From NCBI RefSeq assembly GCF_000252165.1, contig NZ_BAET01000028.1, positions 92,493 to 156,492 of the forward strand: a stretch of 64,000 bases of DNA, given 5' to 3'. Both the position numbers and the translations under genes were made by a program. Below the pieces are notes generated by a model. The model was not told the origin of the DNA, made no database searches, and was given only the letters and a program-made list of their open reading frames with translations. The stretch comes from Glaciecola punicea ACAM 611 (GTDB taxonomy: Bacteria; Pseudomonadota; Gammaproteobacteria; Enterobacterales; Alteromonadaceae). Shown piece by piece: positions 61,753 through 64,000 of this stretch. Each line of letters begins with the position of its first letter. Position 1 is the stretch's first letter.

Positions 61753-63813
61753 ATGAGTGAACTTAATCAGAAAATTTGTGAAGAATTTGCGGGCCTTGTT
61801 GTTAGAAAAGATTTGGTAAAAACAGTCAAAGGCAACGCGATAGTGCCGTCTTACGTGCTGGAGTACCTTCTTGGCCAATACTGCGCAACGAGTGATGAAG
61901 CAAGTATTGAATCTGGCATCCAAACGGTTAAAGAAATTCTAGCAAAGCATTATGTTCATCGAAATGAAGCAGGGTTGATCCGTTCAACTATTCGTGAAAA
62001 AGGTCGTCATAAAGTTATTGATAAAGTGAGTGTTGCACTCAACGATAAGAAAGATGTATACGAAACTGAATTTTCAAACCTCGGCATTAAAAAAGTCCTA
62101 ATAGATTCAGGCACAGTTAAGCAGCATCCAAAGCTTCTTGTTGGTGGCGTTTGGGTAATTGCTGATATCGAATATGATCATACAGAAGATAAAGATGCCA
62201 GTCCTTGGATCTTAAGCACGATTAAACCTATTCAAATGTCTCATTTTGACTATGAAGGCTACATTAGTGCTCGTAAGCAGTTTAGCCTTGATGAGTGGAT
62301 TGATGTGCTGGTACAAAGTATTGGTTTCAATCCTGAGTTTTTTGGCCGCAGAAGCAAGCTGATGCAGCTAATGCGCCTGATCCCTTTTTGCGAGCGAAAT
62401 TTTAACTTGATAGAGCTTGGACCAAAAGGTACAGGTAAATCGCACATCTATTCTGAATTTTCACCCCATGGGATTTTAATTTCGGGTGGTGAGGTGACTG
62501 TACCGAAATTATTTGTTAACAATTCTAGCGGTAAGTTAGGGTTGGTGGGTTATTGGGATACAGTAGCATTCGATGAGTTTGCTGGTAAGCAAAAACGTGT
62601 TGATAAAGCACTCGTTGATATAATGAAAAACTACATGGCTAACAAGTCATTTTCGAGAGGTGTTGAGACATTAGGTGCTGATGCATCAATGGCATTTATT
62701 GGCAACACCGAACATAGTTTGCCTTATATGCTAAAGCATTGTGATTTATTCGATGCTTTACCTGAGAAATTTTATGATTCGGCTTTCTTAGATCGTCTTC
62801 ATTTTTATATACCCGGTTGGGAAGTGGACATTATTAGAGGGGAAATGTTTTCAGAGGGCTATGGTTTCGTGGTCGATTATTTAGCTGAAGTCCTTCGTCA
62901 TTTAAGAAACCAAGATTACTCAGACCGTTACCAAGACTATTTTCAGCTTTCCCCTCAAATATCGACTCGTGACCGCGATGCGATTCATAAAACGTTTAGC
63001 GGGTTGATGAAAATCTTATTTCCGCAGGGCGGCGCGACAGAAGCTGAAATAGAAGAGATTCTGAAATTTGCTATGGAAGGTCGTAAGCGAGTCAAGGACC
63101 AACTATTTAGAATTGATAATACATATGCAGAAGTAAACTTTGCTTATAAAGACAAAGCTGGTAAAGACGTCCCTGTTAATACACTTGAAGAGTTACAGTA
63201 CCCTAACTATTTCAATCAAACAGTGGGTGAAGTTACTGATATTGGCTTACCTGAGCCAAGCCCATTGTCGGTAGCGCCTGAGCATAAAAAGTCTGAACCT
63301 GCTCCTTCTAGAGAGCCGGAGTTGAAAGAACAACACTTAACGTTTGCAGAAAATCAGCGTGGGATAAGTTATGACAATCTTTTTGGTCCATATCTTGATG
63401 GCGCTAAACAAGTAACGATTACGGACCCTTATATTCGTTTATTCTATCAAGCCAAAAACTTGATGGAGTTGTTAGAAACTATCATTAAGCAAAAAGCTGA
63501 AGAGGATGAGGTAATCGTTAGCTTGGTGACCGTAGAAGATGAGAATAGAAGTGAGCAACAACGTGAATTTCTTGAAAAAATCCAAAGTTCAATGTTCGCA
63601 GTCGGTATTAAGTTTGAGTATTCATTTGAAAACTCGACCTCTCAGCACGCGAGGCATATTGTTACTGATACAGGATGGAAAATATCTTTAGATCGAGGAC
63701 TTGATATCTATCAGCAATATGATGTAAACGATGCATTAAGTCTCGCTACTCGTTTGCAAAAACAACGCACATTAAAGGCGTTTGAGGTTACTTTTATAAA
63801 AATTGAGAATTAA
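61753..63813 (+). CDS. brxL: BREX Lon-like ATPase BrxL
   Basis: The 686-residue protein has the P-loop GPKGTGKS at 223-230 and a following AFDEFAGKQ region that provides the Walker B pair. The AAA+ core is followed by a linker with a Pro/Ser/Glu-rich stretch (about 500-530) and a C-terminal Lon-like domain. BrxL of type 1 BREX forms DNA-binding hexamers and is needed for phage exclusion. AGGA lies about 8 nt before ATG 61753. It ends the core operon. Confidence 0.94.
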   Translation: MSELNQKICEEFAGLVVRKDLVKTVKGNAIVPSYVLEYLLGQYCATSDEASIESGIQTVKEILAKHYVHRNEAGLIRSTIREKGRHKVIDKVSVALNDKKDVYETEFSNLGIKKVLIDSGTVKQHPKLLVGGVWVIADIEYDHTEDKDASPWILSTIKPIQMSHFDYEGYISARKQFSLDEWIDVLVQSIGFNPEFFGRRSKLMQLMRLIPFCERNFNLIELGPKGTGKSHIYSEFSPHGILISGGEVTVPKLFVNNSSGKLGLVGYWDTVAFDEFAGKQKRVDKALVDIMKNYMANKSFSRGVETLGADASMAFIGNTEHSLPYMLKHCDLFDALPEKFYDSAFLDRLHFYIPGWEVDIIRGEMFSEGYGFVVDYLAEVLRHLRNQDYSDRYQDYFQLSPQISTRDRDAIHKTFSGLMKILFPQGGATEAEIEEILKFAMEGRKRVKDQLFRIDNTYAEVNFAYKDKAGKDVPVNTLEELQYPNYFNQTVGEVTDIGLPEPSPLSVAPEHKKSEPAPSREPELKEQHLTFAENQRGISYDNLFGPYLDGAKQVTITDPYIRLFYQAKNLMELLETIIKQKAEEDEVIVSLVTVEDENRSEQQREFLEKIQSSMFAVGIKFEYSFENSTSQHARHIVTDTGWKISLDRGLDIYQQYDVNDALSLATRLQKQRTLKAFEVTFIKIEN

Positions 63814-63956
63814 TAGTCTTAAATATCTACGACAAATGGCTTTAACTTAAGGCTGATTTGTTAGTTGTTTAGGCATTTGTAGGTGGATGATTAGAAAGAT
63901 TTACGGATGTTAGATTGCGGTTGAAACTTTAGATAAAAAAGGATAGGTGAGGGAAA

Positions 63957-64000
63957 TTGGAAAAAGGATTAATTACATTCTTTGATATTGATGCGTGTGG
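63957..64000 (+). CDS. Start of an unidentified gene, truncated by the window end
   Basis: From TTG 63957 the frame reads MEKGLITFFDIDACG and runs off the window. GGTGAGGG lies just upstream. The sequence resembles a beta-strand with an FDID acidic motif, but 14 codons are too few to name a family. It may be a further defence-island gene. Confidence 0.3.
   Translation, partial: MEKGLITFFDIDAC

Noticed and set aside
1-64000. CRISPR arrays, tRNA or rRNA genes
   Set aside because: No regularly spaced repeats of CRISPR type and no tRNA-like cloverleaf or rRNA sequence was seen by eye; a tRNAscan or CRISPR finder run would settle this.

Overview
The window reads as chromosome of a marine gammaproteobacterium of the order Alteromonadales (a Glaciecola/Paraglaciecola/Alteromonas-like genus is my inference). 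The grounds are the gene content and order: yacG-zapD-coaE-pilD-pilC-pilA-nadC-ampE-pdhR-aceE-aceF-lpd, serA-rpiA, ssrS-ygfB-pepP-ubiI, and gcvT-gcvH-gcvP. The core genes have moderate GC. The last 15 kb and a 2.5 kb patch at 40.2-42.8 kb are visibly richer in A and T.

Layout. 1-0.45 kb: 3' end of an S41 peptidase. 0.5-4.9 kb: an RND efflux permease and its lipoprotein adaptor. 5.0-11.0 kb: aspartoacylase, yacG, zapD, coaE and type IV pilus genes pilD, pilC, pilA, with pilB absent. 11.1-20.4 kb: nadC and ampE (ampD absent), then the pyruvate dehydrogenase operon pdhR-aceE-aceF-lpd with a PdhR-type operator. 20.4-23.1 kb: a DUF1289 protein and two tandem DUF481 outer-membrane proteins. 23.2-27.7 kb: serA, a 5-formyl-THF cyclo-ligase/RpiA fusion, a nucleoside hydrolase and a ribokinase. 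27.8-28.0 kb: a 6S RNA gene that I recognise from its closing stem and conserved core. 28.2-33.9 kb: ygfB, pepP, ubiI, dapD and a DEAD-box helicase. 34.0-38.2 kb: a second RND pump with its adaptor. 39.2-40.2 kb: a cysteine-synthase-family gene.

40.2-42.8 kb is an apparent insert between that gene and a LysR regulator. It is bounded by two copies of a 39-40 nt sequence that comes from the 3' end of the LysR gene. It carries two short peptides with double-glycine leaders, a small membrane protein (possible immunity protein) and a VapBC-like toxin-antitoxin pair. 42.7-48.5 kb: LysR regulator divergent from the glycine cleavage operon gcvT-gcvH-gcvP.

48.9-63.8 kb is a complete type 1 BREX phage-defence operon: a 49-residue HTH protein, brxA, brxB, brxC, pglX, pglZ and brxL. 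Between brxC and pglX sits a translationally coupled pair, an ABC/AAA-type ATPase and a small protein with a PD-(D/E)xK-like signature. I do not recognise this pair as a standard BREX component; it is the best candidate for an undescribed nested defence module. The start of another gene follows at the right edge.

I saw no CRISPR array, tRNA, rRNA, transposase or integrase.
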